Numbered from the stretch's first letter, positions 24,841-38,487 are shown. The stretch is 64,000 nt of DNA from Drosophila pseudoobscura (GCF_009870125.1 NC_046683.1:58853869-58917868); one strand, 5' to 3'. Made by a program: numbers and translations. The notes: generated by a model not told the origin, from the sequence alone.

Positions 24841-25680
24841 AATGCAAAGTTAATTAATAGAGAGAAAAATGTTGTGTTGCCATCAAGCATACGCCGCGTG
24901 TTACGCGCTCGGAAAATCGTATTTGAGTGCCTGTGATTTTATTGACCATTTGCGGGAATGTCGATTCAAATGGGAATCAGTTGTGGCTGATGCAGGGAGA
25001 TATTTATGGAATGGGAAGCCAATTATGTAAGCACGATTCTGAAAACATCTTGGCCATATGTGGCTCTCCGCTTTGGCGTTACTGTAAAATCATAAAAATT
25101 CGCACATTAATCATCCGCCCACGTACAGGCTGGTGTGTGAATTCTGTCATCTCCAATCGGAGGCCGGAGATAGCCCAGGGGTAAGACTAATGAACTAAAC
25201 AAACAGCCAGGAATTCCCTGTTGCCCCGAGGTTCCTGGTTGTTGGGGGGCCAGGGGCTGGGGCTTCATAATTAAATCACACACAAAAACCAACAGAAAGC
25301 CTAGGCTAAGCCAGAAGCCAGAAGGCAGAAGGCAGCTTAAAAACTAAAAAACTAACTAGTACGCGCTGTTATTGACTTACAATCGCCGCTGATTACCAAG
25401 CAACAACAGCAACAGCAACCACAGAAGATACGCGAGTACCAGTACGTGTTCAGATACAATATCTATCTGAATATCTGCTGTGGCTATGCTATGTACAGCT
25501 TCACCTATGGCTACATCAAAGGTTGCAGCATCACGACGATGACGATGACGACGACGACGACGGCGTCGACGACGACTGGGCCAAAACTAGTCTCGTCTTG
25601 GCTGACTCAAAGCCTCGGCATGTGTCCGACCGAAACGCCGCGCCGCAACGCTTAGGGGCTGCTCTGGCTCTGGCTCCGGC
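24841..25680. other. Intergenic DNA between nAChRbeta1 and the cluster
   Basis: No gene seen. GAC/GAT triplet repeats at 25536-25575 are the only marked structure. Confidence 0.6.
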
Positions 25681-25685
25681 TTTGG

Positions 25686-25692
25686 TATAAAT
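25686..25692 (+). promoter_or_regulatory. TATA box of the first GYR/YLP gene
   Basis: TATAAAT; about 30 bases downstream is GCATCATTCGATT, an initiator-like sequence that recurs at other cluster promoters. The implied 5' UTR is about 240 bases, the longest in the cluster. Confidence 0.6.
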
Positions 25693-25956
25693 GCGCCAAG
25701 GGAGAACATTTGGGCATCATTCGATTTTCTGATTTTGCAACGAAGACGTCGCTGGCATCCCGCCTTCGACATCGACATCGGCATCGGCATCGTCCCAGCT
25801 CCAGGTTTTTTTTTTTTTTTCTGTTGCTCGTCTAGACGGCTCGTCAGGCGAAACCGGTAATATTTCGGCTTCGTTTCGATTCGTGTGAGTGTGTGTGTGT
25901 GATATTTTTTTTCGGAAAACTCGGAAAATCCGAGCTCAGTTGGAAACCCAGCAGAA

Positions 25957-27374
25957 ATGGTGAGTCCGCTTGAGCTACCCGCCCGAACCGGGAAGTGTTG
26001 ACTGATGCCCCCCACCCCCTCCCGATCTGATCTCTGTTGCAGCGCTGTCTCCTGCCCCTGGTGGCCGCGCTGCTCGTCGCGGCCGGCGTCCACGCGGATG
26101 TCTCCCACCTGGACACGGATCTGCAAGAGGACGGCTACCACTACAAGCAGCCATCGGTGCCCTTCCCACCGCCTGGCTCAGGCAATGAGATCGACGATTC
26201 GGGCATAGGACCGGGTCCAGCTCCTTCGGCGCCAGGACCCTCCTATGGACCGCCTCAGACGCAGCCGCCGCCGCCGCCGCCACCTCGTCCTCAGCCCACA
26301 GCACCGGCTCCTTCTTACGGCCCGCCTCAGACCCAGCCGCCACGCCCTCAGCCGCAGCCCACACAGCCTGCGCCCTCGTATGGGCCTCCCCAGACGCAGC
26401 CACCTCCACCTCCACCACCGCGTCCTCAGCCCACACAACCAGCTCCATCCTATGGTCCTCCACAGAAACAGCCGCCACGCCCACAGCCCCAGCCTCAACC
26501 GCAGCCCACTCAGCCAGCGCCGTCTTACGGACCTCCCCAGACGCAGCCGCCACCACCACCACGCCCACAGCCCCCATCCCCACAGCCTGGACCGGAGTAC
26601 CTGCCTCCTGATCAGCCCAAGCCTCGTCCCACACCACCGCGCCCACAGCCACCACCGCCAAGACCACAGCCCCAGCCCAAACCTGAATATGGGCCCCCAT
26701 CAAGGCCGCAGCCGCAGCCACAGCCCACTCCCGGATATGGACCACCACCAAGGCCGCAGCCGCAGCCACAGCCTCAGCCGCAACCCACTCCCGGATACGG
26801 ACCACCACCAAGGCCGCAGCCGCAGCCTCAGCCACAGCCCACTCCCGGATACGGGCCGCCACCATCCCCGCCGGGACCAGCTCCCACAGCTCCAGCTCCA
26901 TCGTATGGGCCACCACAAACGCAGCCACCTCGTCCACAACCACCACGCCCACAGCCGCCACGCCCACAACCTCCTCAGCCACAGCCACAGCCTGGATCTG
27001 AGTATCTTCCCCCACAGGGAGAGAATGAGGTGACGCCTTCGCAGCCCCAGCCAACGGCTCCAGTTCCGGACTATAACCCACCACCCGGCCCTACTTACCA
27101 GCCACGCCCACCTGCACCACCCGCCCCGCCAGCACCCACATACCAGCCACGCCCACCTGCACCGCCCGCACCACCTGCACCCACATACCAGCCACGCCCA
27201 CCTGCACCACCCGCCCCGCCAGCACCCACATATCAGCCCCGTCCTCCAGCACCGCCCGCACCACCCACCCAGGAGTACGGACCACCGCCAACCAGCCCCG
27301 GAGAGGAGGAGGCGGGCTCCCTGGGACCCGATGGCTACAACTACAACAAGCCTGCCAAGCCGTTCACCTTCTAG
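25957..27374 (+). CDS. CG15021: Secreted Pro/Gln-rich GYR/YLP-motif protein (CG15021-like)
   Basis: Exon 1 codes only the ATG at 25957-25959, followed at once by the donor GTGAGT; exon 2 is 26043-27374. The product has 444 residues. A signal peptide (MRCLLPLVAALLVAA) precedes DVSHLDTDLQEDGYHYKQPS, which contains the DVSHL and GYR-type (GYxYxxP) motifs. The body is Pro/Gln-rich with many SYGPPQ, GYGPPPRP, EYLPP and TYQPRPPAPP repeats. The protein closes with DGYNYNKPAKPFTF. Pfam knows GYR and YLP as short motifs of unknown function in fly proteins. Secretion into cuticle or another apical matrix is inferred; tyrosines in YGPP/YLPP repeats could be crosslinked. Its place directly after nAChRbeta1 and the repeat style match D. 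melanogaster CG15021 as I remember it. The start is preferred because every cluster member shows the same ATG|GT split. Confidence 0.85.
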
Positions 27375-27476
27375 GCCTAAAATGATTTTTTTTTCGTATA
27401 ATTCTGTACGCGTACTCGTATGTTTAGCCACAAATTGGACCCCACCCCAAACTCCCCGCGAAGAGATCAATTTCCA

Positions 27477-27482
27477 AATAAA
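27477..27482 (+). terminator. Poly(A) signal after the CG15021-like gene
   Basis: AATAAA 103 bases after the stop. Confidence 0.7.
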
Positions 27483-27729
27483 AGACACAAATCTACACCA
27501 AAAACCAAAGCCACAAAGCCAAAGCCACTTGTTGGATAAATATCACTCACTCGGGGGATTCGTCGGTCAATGTCCAAGCGATGCTGTCGGCCTTCTGTGG
27601 CGTTACGTCTGACAGGCGAGGCGCCGGCGAGGAGGAGATTCACGGGCGACGGTCATTAGAGCCGGGGAGATGGCACCGGCCAAATATCAGCGGTTCAAGT
27701 GCAATCGCAATCGCCTGAATCTCTCCAGT

Positions 27730-27758
27730 GGTCGGTCGGTCGGTCGGTCGGTCGGTCG
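27730..27758. repeat. GGTC tetranucleotide repeat
   Basis: About seven GGTC units in tandem. Confidence 0.9.
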
Positions 27759-28217
27759 TTCTGTCCAGCTGGTAGGTCAAATCAATCAAACCGGGGGCGC
27801 CATAAATCAGACGAGTTGTCGTCGTCGTCGTTCCACAGGCGGAAATTCCGAGAGCTTCAAGCTGCCGTGAACGTTCTCTCAGGTTAGCCAATGTTTACTT
27901 TATGCTTTGTCGAATCTATAAACCTATTATGACTATATGCACTTTTATAAGTACATATATATGAAAGCCCATAACGACTGCAATTGCCAGAGAGCCATAG
28001 CTATAAGTATAGCCATAGCCGTAGCCATAGCCGGTAACTGCAATGGCAACATTAAGTCGACTCTCCGTACATGGCAGCCTTCAAGGTGCCAGCCGTCTGT
28101 AGGCCCCCAGTTTGAGCCAAAAAATAAATATGAACGAGCGGATCGATCGCTCAACGCAGAGCGATCAACGCTGATCGCCGATCAAACGACTCTATTCCCA
28201 CAAGCTGTCGCCCGGCA

Positions 28218-28261
28218 GACAGTCAGTCAGTCAATCTGTCAGTCAGTCGGTCAGTCAGTCA
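28218..28261. repeat. CAGT tetranucleotide repeat
   Basis: Ten or so CAGT units with a few substitutions. Confidence 0.9.
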
Positions 28262-30990
28262 TCGGGTTCATCAGTCATTTACTCAATATGTCAGTCGCTT
28301 AGTCAATAAATTGTCTGGTAGCCATGGCAACTTCATTAGGCTGCCCAAAAATATAAAAATAAATAAGAAAAACTGCAGCAACAGCAGCAGCAGCAGCAGG
28401 CATTGTGCAACAATTTTCCACTCTTGGTTGCATAGGGCTCGGGCTGCCCAGTCCGTGGGGGCATGCTACTAATTACATAAGCATACTACACGAAAACGGC
28501 CTTCAATATTGCTGGACTCGGAATCGGACTCGTACTCGAACTCGAACTCGGACTCCTAGCGCCCTAGCGCTGTCCGACCGACCGACCGACCCAGCGGATT
28601 GCCATTTGATTAACGTCTTAACGAGTGGCTTGGGTGTGATTTATGTTGTTAACGCGACTGCGGCTCTCTGCAGCAGCTGCACTCAGAGTCTTTGCCTTTT
28701 TGCGTGATTTATGATTACAGCATATCGCAGTCGCGTACTTGTGGCACTTGAAAAGATTTCGGGCCTGACAAAAGATTCGCCACGCATTGTTTGCTTTGTG
28801 CTTCGATAATTAAGTGAGATGTTTTTCAGATAGATTCATGCATATGTATGTATATTCGATGGTGACCCCATCTGTGAAATAGTTTTAGATATAGAAGCTG
28901 AAAATCAATAACAAGAACAAGTTCATTTTGCAGGTAATCAACCTAACCTGCTGACCTTAGCTAATTTCACAGATGCTTCCCCGCTTCCCCTCGAGCGCTG
29001 GGAGATGACAAACGTTGTTTCTGTTTCTGTGAGAGCCCATCCGGGTGTAAATTTCCCAAACAAGTTATTAATATTCTGTCGGTTCTGTAGTCATTGGCGC
29101 GCCGTCAAACGAATCAAACAACACGCAAATGTAAATGCGAGTATTAAATATTAAATCATTCTATATACGAAAACAAGCCAACAAATAATTCTTACCCGAG
29201 GGCGAAATTCCCATTCCCATCCCATTCCATCCCATCCACCTTCTTCGTCGTCGATCATCTCAAATTTCTAATTAATTCTTCAAAAATAATTCCGACAGCA
29301 GCTAATCGAAATTATTAATGGACAAATTATAATTATGACTTAATAGACATTCAATAAAGTCACAGAGAGTGATTTATGCCGACGCCATACGATCGCAGGG
29401 AGAGAACGAACACCTGTTTCCACTCCACTCCACTCCACTCAAAGCACATTACGCATACGCAATGTGATCCACGTCAAAATGGGTTTGTGCATTGCGTTTT
29501 GCCGGGCCACTTCACTTGACTCTCTTGTAAATCAATCACAGGCGAAATTGCCCTTGGCATCGTTTCGTCTGTTCGGTTTTTTTTCTTTCTATTCTTCTCT
29601 CACATTTGTAGTGATTTTTTGTCTGCTGTCTTTGTCCGTCTGGTACAAAGAAAAAAGGCAGCACTCGCAACGCATTTAAACGGTTTCCAGCAAACATTGC
29701 GTACGATGATTTGTGTAGACGGGGCCCAGGCCCAAAGAAATATGAAATGTTAAAGTAGAGCAGCCGTTAAGCCTGTGCAGAGCGGCAAAAAACTACAGAA
29801 ATCATTCACGCATGCAACTGGTCGGCTGTGGGCTTGCACAAGCCACCCCCGAGTGGCCAGCAGAAACGTATGCCTTTGGTTTGGTTTTAGCCAAAAATGT
29901 AGACAATATTAAAGGCATACTTTTAGAGAATATCGTACTTTGGTTGAGTTTTAAGCTAAGCGAAAGCCATTTTGATGGAGCTTTGATTTAGACTTAAAGT
30001 TGAGCTTTAAGTCGCATAAAGCTTTGAGCCGTCTTTATTGGTTCTCAACAAAATACATCGATAGAAAAGCTTATACAAAATTCATATTTTATTGCACATT
30101 TAAGTAAATATATTTATTCGCTTTCCATCAGGCATCCGAAGGATTATAATCTGTATAATGCAAATTTATTTTTGATCTTTTTTTAATAATTAAAATCAGA
30201 AATAATTTGTATTTTTACTTAGTAACAAACAAAACTTGAACAAAATGTTTCTTACATTTTTTTTTTATAAAAATTGAAGATTTTAACCAAACCCATTAAT
30301 TTGTAGCTGTAACTTTTCACCAGACTCCTCTTGCTTTAAAATATATATAAATTAAGATTGTATTTTTTATTTTTATAATTATATTATGTTTAATGCATGA
30401 TCCATTTTTCAGAATTATATTATAATTTCTCAACATTTTTTTATAAGTCTATAATAAATTAAATAATGATTTTTATTATCAAATTATAAAGAAATGTATA
30501 AAACTATTTCTTTCAAAAAAATTGGTTGAGTTTACAAATTGTGTAGCTGTTCTTATTCCAAAAAAGTCGGTCATCTTTTTCGACTTTGATATTTTTTGAA
30601 CCCCGTAACTTTTATTCGGGATCTCTGCTTTCCATAGCATACCGATTGGGAGACTCTTTAATAAATAATAATTGTGATACCTTACAGATCATTTAGTGGA
30701 AAAGGTGCCCCCTATTGTTTCTGTAATTCCCAAATGTCTGCCTCTTAAGGTTAACCGCTTCTTTGCCTTCGCCGTCTATTTTTAAACAAATTCCCATGAA
30801 TCTCCGTACAAAATCAAAGCAATTCGATGCAATCCAAGTGATGTCTCAATTAATGGCTCTGCATGCAAAATAAATAGGTTTCTGCATAATTCATTTGCTG
30901 ATACTCGCACCACTTCCTCATCCGATTGACCGACATTGCCCCTAGCCCCTAGCCCCTACATAAGCCCTCCCCTGCCCTGGGCACAGTCTA

Positions 30991-31016
30991 GGTTCAGGTT
31001 CAGGTTCAGGTTCAGG
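30991..31016. repeat. GGTTCA hexamer repeat
   Basis: Four tandem GGTTCA copies. Confidence 0.9.
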
Positions 31017-34000
31017 CTATGATTCAGGCGTCGCATGCTCGCATCGCATTAACAATAAATTAATCAATTGCTTAATAGATGTTTAACAACTGTTAACCTT
31101 CCTGGCGAGCATTCGAAGTGGTTGCAGATAAATCAAATAAATCTCTGAGAGCAACAACAATCACCACGATTTGCTGGCGATTGGCAGCAGCAGCGAATAT
31201 TTTGATTAAACGTTGCGATTCTTGAGCGTGAACAAAATCGTTTAGCTGCCAAAATTGGCAATTACTCGCTGCCGCACAGCCACAGCCACAGCCACTCGTG
31301 GCCATAATGAATGCCCAGACAACAATACCGCTTACGCTTAGCCTTTTGGCCCAAACGTGCGTGGATGAAAGCATCGATAAGGAGTCACATGGGTAGGTAG
31401 GTAGGATGATTGCCTTTGCGGATTTGCAGATGGCTGTGGGCGCCAGTGATTAGCATAATACCAAGGCATTCGCATGCTCTATTAAAATTAAAATTTAATT
31501 ACAAAATCGAACAAAAACGCCAACATTAATCAGAGGCAGGCGACACGCACAGCACAGCGCAGCATAGATGCATGGCAAATACTATCCATAGAGGCGACAA
31601 ATATGAAAACACTCGAGCGATCCAATCCGGTCCAGTTCGATCGATTCATTCACAGACAAAAAGCAGCCCCCAGAAGGCGGCTTTGTCACGCAAATTTTTG
31701 TCCGCTTCTGACTGACTGACTGACTGAATGCTGGCTGGTGTCTTGTGGCCTGTGGCCTGTGTGGCTGCTGCTGGTGTGAAGCTATTAACGGCAAATAGTC
31801 GTCGTCCCTCGATGTGGGTCGTTGTGTCTTGAGCACTGACAGCACTTGTCAAACCAATCCATAATAGATGTCAAAACATCAGCAGCAACATCGTCGAATC
31901 CGAATGTAGCCGAACGCAGTGACAATGGATCTTCAGTTTGGACAAAATGCAAATGCAGAATCGGAGAGTCAACACAAAGAGGCAATCCAATCCGATTGAA
32001 AAGGCAAAATACACACTGGTTAATCCAATGCTTACAATCTCTTTACAAATTTTGACCTTGGCCTTACACGCTGGCGAGCAAACAAAGCGCAGCAAACGGC
32101 ATCTCCACATCGAAAACAATGTCATAGCAGTTAGTTCAACACACACACACAAGAGACACACAAGGGACACACAATCGACAAACAAGAGATACAAATGTAT
32201 CTAGTGGATGGGGCGCCGATGCCACAGGCATTGACTCACTGCAGATGAACAGGCCAAGAATCTTACAACCATCGCGTTGGCAGACAGAGCGGCGGGCCGC
32301 AACAAGAACCCTCATCATCGTCAAGATAATCATCGTCATTATCGTTTTGCCAAAATCCAAATAAAACCAACAAAAAAAAAAAACCAAATAAACAGGTTCC
32401 CTTAATGGCCATTAGGCAGAGATTCAGAGTCACAAATTGGCATCGAATGGCTTATATATATTATATAGTATATATAGACATAAACATTTAAATCGTCTTG
32501 CCAGCTAGAAGATGGCTAGAACGGGTATAGCCGCCGCTGCCTCCAGTGTCAGGGTTGGCGCGGTTCGTCACCGATCGATCTAGATCTAGCATGAATGAAA
32601 TTGATCTGTTGGCGATGATGCCTCACCAGATTGTGGTCTCAGTGGAATACCTTCATTTACACTTTTATGGCAGCAATTTGTCGGAATTGAACCCACTTCT
32701 AATCGGTTACAGCATCTTATAGGGTATTTTTGGTTAAGTTCTAGAAGCAACTGGTCATAAATCAGCAATAAACAAACTTCAAACAATCTCCAAGACTTTC
32801 AGATTTTTGGTCACCAAAATAAAGCCAGCAAATACTTCTTTTGGAACCTTCTATATCCCCATCATAAATGGGATACGATTCTTAAATGGTTTACCACTTA
32901 AAGATGCGACTTAAAGACTTTTGAAAAACAGCGATTAGGTTTTTATGGGTCGTATAAAAGTTGTTTTATATTTTTGCCTTCACTATTAGGGAGAATAATC
33001 CCAGAGCTCTTTTTTCAGTGTCAGTGAAACGTGAGACCAGAAAACTTACCCAAATCAATTATTATTGATTATAGTGTCCAAGCCAAAGTTCAAAGTGCCA
33101 GCCACACATGGTTTTAACGGTGGCACGAGCCGGGCCAAAAAGGTGCCAAAAGCAGTCAAAAGCAGCCACCGACGTCGCGCGCTTTGCCCTCAGGCGGCCA
33201 TCGATTTTATTGTTTGCTGTTGTTGCTGCCAAAAAAAAACTCATAAGAAGGCAGAATTAAAAACTAATTATTAAGTTAAACAATGATTAGATGAGAGGCT
33301 CTGTTGGTGTTGCCATTCTCATTCCCAATCCCCCATTTCGCTTTATTTTATTTCGATTCTGGCTAATTTCAATAATTAATTTATGCTTCCCATTAAATGT
33401 TAACGTTCGTTCTTCTACGGCGGCGGCTTTCACTGGGCGCGTGTGCCCGTCCCGCCGGTTTGTCTGTGCCAGTCACAGGATTGATTGGAACCAGAATCAA
33501 TCTATAAAGAAATCGGACCCAATGTCAAACAAGTCAAGACAAACTACTTTTTGTTCTTCCAGAGAGAGAGAGAGAGACTGTCCCGTGTAGGTCAAGTTTC
33601 TGATGGACGATAATTGTTTAATAATTTATTTTGACTCCCCCGGAAACGAGACTGAGCATCGGCCATTTGTTGGCTATTTAAAGACAATTTATTGAGGCAG
33701 CTATAAATCTCTCAAGTGCCCCAAAACATGTCGAGGTGTTGCAATAAATATTTCTGTGCCTAGATCATGCCTCCAGCCCGCTCAGGAGGGTCCAACAGCT
33801 TTGGCAATCATTTTGAAATACATATTTCGACAAGGGTATGCCACAGTTCGCCATTGTCTGCGGCTGTTGCTGCTGCAGATGATATATTTGTTTAGCTTTT
33901 TTGGTTTTTTTTTTTGTTATACATTTTTTGCGTAATTTATTGAATATTCATAATGTGGACGCTCTCTGGCTGTGGCCTGTTTCGCGGTGAATGTGCGGAA

Positions 34001-34610
34001 GCTTGTACAAATAAATTCCTCAAAAATACTTACGATGTATTGTATTTGCGAATCTTCATGAAAAAATAGAGACAGACATGTGGCTGGCCTGAGAATCGTA
34101 AGATATTTTCTGCTGAACCTTGACTTGGGATTGTATTCTTTTGGGGTCTTAAAGCGAATTCCCAACAATAGCTGAAAGCTCTCAAAATGTTTAATTTCTT
34201 TGCCTGTTTATTTAAATGTCAAGCAAAAACCGGCAGCGAGAAAACGGGGAGTGTCTCACCCCAAACCGAACACCACAAATCTCTTGGTGACAAAAACTTT
34301 GCTAAAGAAATGAAGACCTTTTGTGGTTCTGGTTATCAGGTGGTAAGCATCGCTTGTAAAAAGGCAGAGACTCGTGCTTGGGCCCCGCCCGGACAACAGG
34401 TCGCATGCGTAATATATGGGCATGCCTAGAACGAAAACCAGATACCACTGAACCCCAGGCCCCGGCGTTGGCACGTGAAGTCTAATCGATTCTCGATAGC
34501 GGGCAGTGCCATAAATAAACACAATTTTCGATTGCCGGCATTTAGTTAACAGTCTCCGGCGATGGCGGCTCATGGCTTTTGATTCACTTGTATGCAAATT
34601 CGGGCCAAAA

Positions 34611-34639
34611 GTCGTTGTCGTCGTCGTCGTCGTCGTCGC
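34611..34639. repeat. GTC trinucleotide repeat
   Basis: Nine GTC units, one of them GTT, in noncoding DNA. Confidence 0.9.
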
Positions 34640-36438
34640 TTTGGTTCCGGCCACAGACACACCGAAACGGTGATGGAAAGATCAAAAAACATATTTAACT
34701 GGCGATATTAATTTCGATATTGGCATTAGCATAAATAAGACTGCGTTCGATGTTAAATGCTATCATTATCACTGAACTATATACGGCATGCATATACATA
34801 CGTATATTTTGCAGTGTGGGATTGCGATTGTGATTGTGGCCCCATAAATCTGCCACGCCCTTGATTGATTTATGCAGCAGCTACTCATAGATAGAACCCT
34901 GCTTTTCGAATGACACATTTTGCAAGTCAAATCCATTGTTGACGCAATAGACAATGGCCAAAAAAAAAAAAAACCACACACAAAAACAGAAACAAAACCT
35001 GGCAATAATGGCTGCTTTGTCGGGAATCGAAACCTAATACGCCAGTCGACCAAAGACCAAAAGCATTATTAATTACATTTTAAATTTTCTAATAACCGTA
35101 AAAAAACACAATAAATTGTTTGTTGTTTTGTTGTCTTTTTTGTTTTTGGCTTATGAAAAATGCTGCATAGAATTCGCAGGTGTCTCATCTGTGTGGCCCG
35201 TTGACAAACATTCCATCAATCAATGCAGGTGAAAGGCAGCCGAAAAATGATGTCACAGGCCGTCCCTGTGGTGGCTAGAACTATTTTTAAGTGGGTTTTT
35301 GATATACATTTATTTGCTCATCAAATAACATCTTTACAATGTTTCGTTGGTGGCCGAACAGTCGAAAATGGCTTTACCATTTCCTGTGTGTGTGCGTGTG
35401 TGTGTGTGTGCCACTTAATCTCCGTGGCACACAGCCTTGATATCGAACAAATCATTTTTATTGGCACTGCATCTTTTTGGTCTCGAGTGGCTTCAGCTTC
35501 ATTCACTTGACTCGACTGTGGCAGGTGAATGTATTTCCCCACACACACAGCGCACGTACACGCACACGCACACGCACACGCACGAGAAACGGAAATGATG
35601 TATGCCCCCGAAAGCCGTTAAATTTGCTTATTGTTGCCCCTGCTGAGGTCAAGTGAAGATACAAACAAGCAGACAACCAGACAGCCGGACAGACAAATGA
35701 TGGAGCGATCAAATGAATGAATGGGAGGGCTGGCTACCAGCCCCGACAATCTCCTCCCGACACAAATCTGTTGCAGATCAAATTGCTGGACATTTTTGTG
35801 TGTCCGCTAGAACCCCAGGTAGAATTTCGCATAATTAGTTGAGTGCTCTCTTCGGTGGAACAATATTATTCTAGCAAAAATGTTATGCAAATCATTTCAC
35901 AAAACAAAAGACTTAGGCAACGAACTTTTTGCCTGAGCCACGCGTCGTTTGATACAGAGATACAGAGCTCTAGAGAGAGGTGGGGCGGAGTATGTGGATT
36001 GCTCTGCTCTTTAAATGCTTTGTTAACTGTCTGTCTGTTTGTCTGTCTGCCAGTCTGGCTGTCTGTGCGTCATGCGGCTCGTGACGACAACCAAGTGATT
36101 GTCTAAAGGGTCCAAGCACCACCACCAACCACTCTTCTAGCTGCCGCAGTCTCTTCATTTGATTCCATTTCGTTTCGTTTCGTTTCATTTAATTTAAATT
36201 TTGATTTGATTCGTTGTTGTCGTTGTTGTTGTTTTTTTCGGTTTTGTGGGGCGTGGGGAGGGGGGGTGCGAGCTGCTGCTTCTGCCTGTTAATATTTTTG
36301 TTGCTGCCTTATTTCTAACGTGTCTCATCGGGTTTTTGGCGGTCGTCGCCGTCGTCGTCGTATCTTTGGCCAGCCTCTCTAAGACCCACGTACCGAACTG
36401 AACCGAACCGAACGGACCACCGTCCAGACCAGATATAG

Positions 36439-36445
36439 TATAAAT
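36439..36445 (+). promoter_or_regulatory. TATA box of the gene at 36568
   Basis: TATAAAT with ATCATCATTTGTG about 30 bases downstream as the probable initiator, leaving a 5' UTR of about 98 bases. Confidence 0.7.
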
Positions 36446-36567
36446 TTCCAACCAACTGACCAGCTCATCATCATTTGTGCTTTGAACTTCTTAAGTGTAA
36501 ATTGCTCGTCCGCTCATCAGCTCGAGAAAATTTCGTAAAAACAAATTAAACCAAAATCCAAATAAAA

Positions 36568-37360
36568 ATGGTATGTGATCCTCATCCAAAAAAAATACAA
36601 AAAAAAACAAAGGAAAGGATAATAAATCCTTTCAAGTGCTTTAGTTCTAAGAAGGATATAGAATGAAACCCCAATGAATCGAAAAGTGAAACCGATGGTG
36701 TGTGAAATGGAAAACAAGAGCGTTTTATTTTTTTTATTTACTTTTTTTTTATAACCCAAAAATATCGCCTGCCCAACCTCAACTCAAGTGCCGCTCAAGT
36801 CCGGGGCTCGAGTGTCTCGCGGGACTTGTTTTGTTTCACACACCCCGTGCTGCCATAAATAGATTGCCCGACAACTCACAAGTGATTTCCCCTCTCTTCC
36901 CCTCTTCCACCGCCAGAAATTCTTCGTGCTGTTGGCCTTGGCCCTTGTGGGCGTTGTTGCTGGTGCCCAGCTGCCGGACTCGGCCACACAGGGACCCAAT
37001 CCCCAGGACATTGCCACCCCCGAACCGGAATACATTGACATCGAGGAGCCTCTACCCGCTGCCGCCGCCCCTGCCCCCGCCCCGCGGCCAGTGTTCGCTG
37101 CTGCCGCTGCCCCCAGGCCAGTGATTGCCGCTCCGATCGCCCGACCCATTGCCCGTCCCGTGGCCGTGGCCCAGCAGACCTTCTTCCAGCAGCAGCCCAT
37201 TGCCCAGCGTGCCCAGTACCTGCCCCCTCTGGTCCAGCAGCAGCAGGTGGTGCCACAGCAGCAGCAGCAGCTGGCGGGACACTCGTTCAACAGCAGGAGC
37301 GGCTACCAGTACCGTCGTCCAGTCTATGTAAGACGCTTCTACCGCCTGCGCCGCTACTAA
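36568..37360 (+). CDS. Small secreted Ala/Pro-rich protein with basic GYxY tail
   Basis: Exon 1 is the ATG at 36568-36570, followed by the donor GTATGT; exon 2 is 36917-37360 after CGCCAG. The product has 148 residues. It starts with a signal peptide (MKFFVLLALALVGVVAGA), then an acidic stretch (TPEPEYIDIEEPLP), an Ala/Pro/Arg-rich part with repeated PRPV and IARP, a Gln-rich part around QYLPP, and ends SGYQYRRPVYVRRFYRLRRY. It lacks DVSHL. The Tyr/Arg-rich end resembles the GYR motif and the RRF tails of other members here. A structural cuticle or matrix role is inferred. It belongs with the D. melanogaster 64C set (CG15022, CG15023, CG11345, CG11349, CG11350), but I cannot assign the one-to-one partner. 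Confidence 0.8.
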
Positions 37361-37824
37361 GATGGAGCAGCGATATTCATTCATATATCTACTATATTTT
37401 TAATACATGTTCGATAATATCCTAATAATGTTCCCCTCTATATTTTGCTGTTTTCTTTCTTCTGACCGCACCCGCACCCCACACCTCACTCCTGCCCGAA
37501 ACGACTATCTATCTGCACCAAACTCCAAACCAAACTCCAAACCAAACTCCAATCCAAACTCCAATCCACTGCTCGAATCAAGCATTAACCTATATCCAAA
37601 AAAAACACCACGCTCACGCCACATTACCACGCACTGAAAACCCCTCTACAAATCTATCCAACTATCGAACCATATCGAACTATCTAACCAATCCTAATCC
37701 TAGAACGAAAATGAAAATGAAAACGAAACGTCAAAGAACAACGACCAATCAGCAGCGGCAGCGGCAGCCAAGATCAAAAAGCACAAAGCTAAAGCATAAA
37801 GCATAAAGCATAAAGCTAAAGCAT

Positions 37825-37936
37825 AATAAAAAGCAAAGTACAAAGAGACAAATGATGTTCTAAAGACAAAGATCGAGAAAACCCAAGTATTCAGTTATTG
37901 TTGAATTTCCAAGTAAATTACGTACGAGTAAATAAA
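37825..37936 (+). terminator. Candidate poly(A) signals after the gene at 36568
   Basis: AATAAA at 37825-37830 and 37931-37936, about 470 and 570 bases after the stop. No earlier AATAAA is visible, so the 3' UTR may be long. Confidence 0.45.
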
Positions 37937-38339
37937 CGTAAATTATTTGTTAAAATGATAAACAAAATCTCGCTATATTTCATTCACCACCGCCGCAAGG
38001 CCAATCAAAAGGGGGAAGGGGGACGGTGGCGGTGACGGTGGCGGTGGCGGTGGCGGGGGCAGGGGATGGAATTTAATTATAATATTCACAGCTCATCAAC
38101 GCACGATTAAGTGTGTCGAAAGATTGTACAAAGATTCGTTCTCAATTTGATGGGGCACGAGCACGAGCACCCATCACCCACTGCCTGGCGACCATCCATC
38201 ATTAATCATGGGAATGCGATGGTATTTCAGAGATGATATGATGGACATTTGCATACGGAAGCTGGTACCTTTCTGCGCACTGAGGTCGCCTTATTACCCT
38301 TCCATTCGTTGGATGTGATGGGAAATACAATTTTTTTCA
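37937..38339. other. Noncoding stretch before the mini-me element
   Basis: A GGTGGC/GGTGAC tandem run at 38023-38060 is the only visible structure. Confidence 0.6.
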
Positions 38340-38487
38340 TTTTTATACCCGATACTCAAAATGAGTATTGGGGTATATTAGATTTGTGGTAAAAGTGGAT
38401 GTGTGTAACGTCCAGAAGGAATCGTTTCCGACCCTATAAAGTATATATATTCTTGATCAGCATCAATAGCCGAGTCGATTGAGCCAT

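Larger units (their letters stand above)
27490..36430. other. Nine-kilobase gene-poor interval
   Basis: No coding region could be supported on either strand. Simple repeats are frequent: GGTC (27730-27758), CAGT (28218-28261), ACTCG hexamers (28514-28556), GGTTCA (30991-31016), GACT (31709-31727), GTC (34611-34639), CA/GT (32139-32160, 35390-35410, 35546-35583) and GTCT (36028-36062). An AT-rich block spans about 29880-30560. In a compact genome such a gap beside coregulated genes may hold enhancers, which cannot be shown here. Confidence 0.5.

Noticed and set aside
25975-27084. 369-residue open frame opposite the CG15021-like gene
   Set aside because: It is the antisense of Pro/Gln codons (CCN, CAG), which rarely give stops. 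The sense frame has a signal peptide and family motifs.
31093-31374. Minus-strand frame with a hydrophobic, signal-like stretch
   Set aside because: The hydrophobic run reflects CAG/CCA-rich noncoding DNA. No TATA, start context or family resemblance was seen.
36784-37384. Minus-strand frames opposite the gene at 36568
   Set aside because: Antisense of Ala/Pro/Gln-rich coding sequence.
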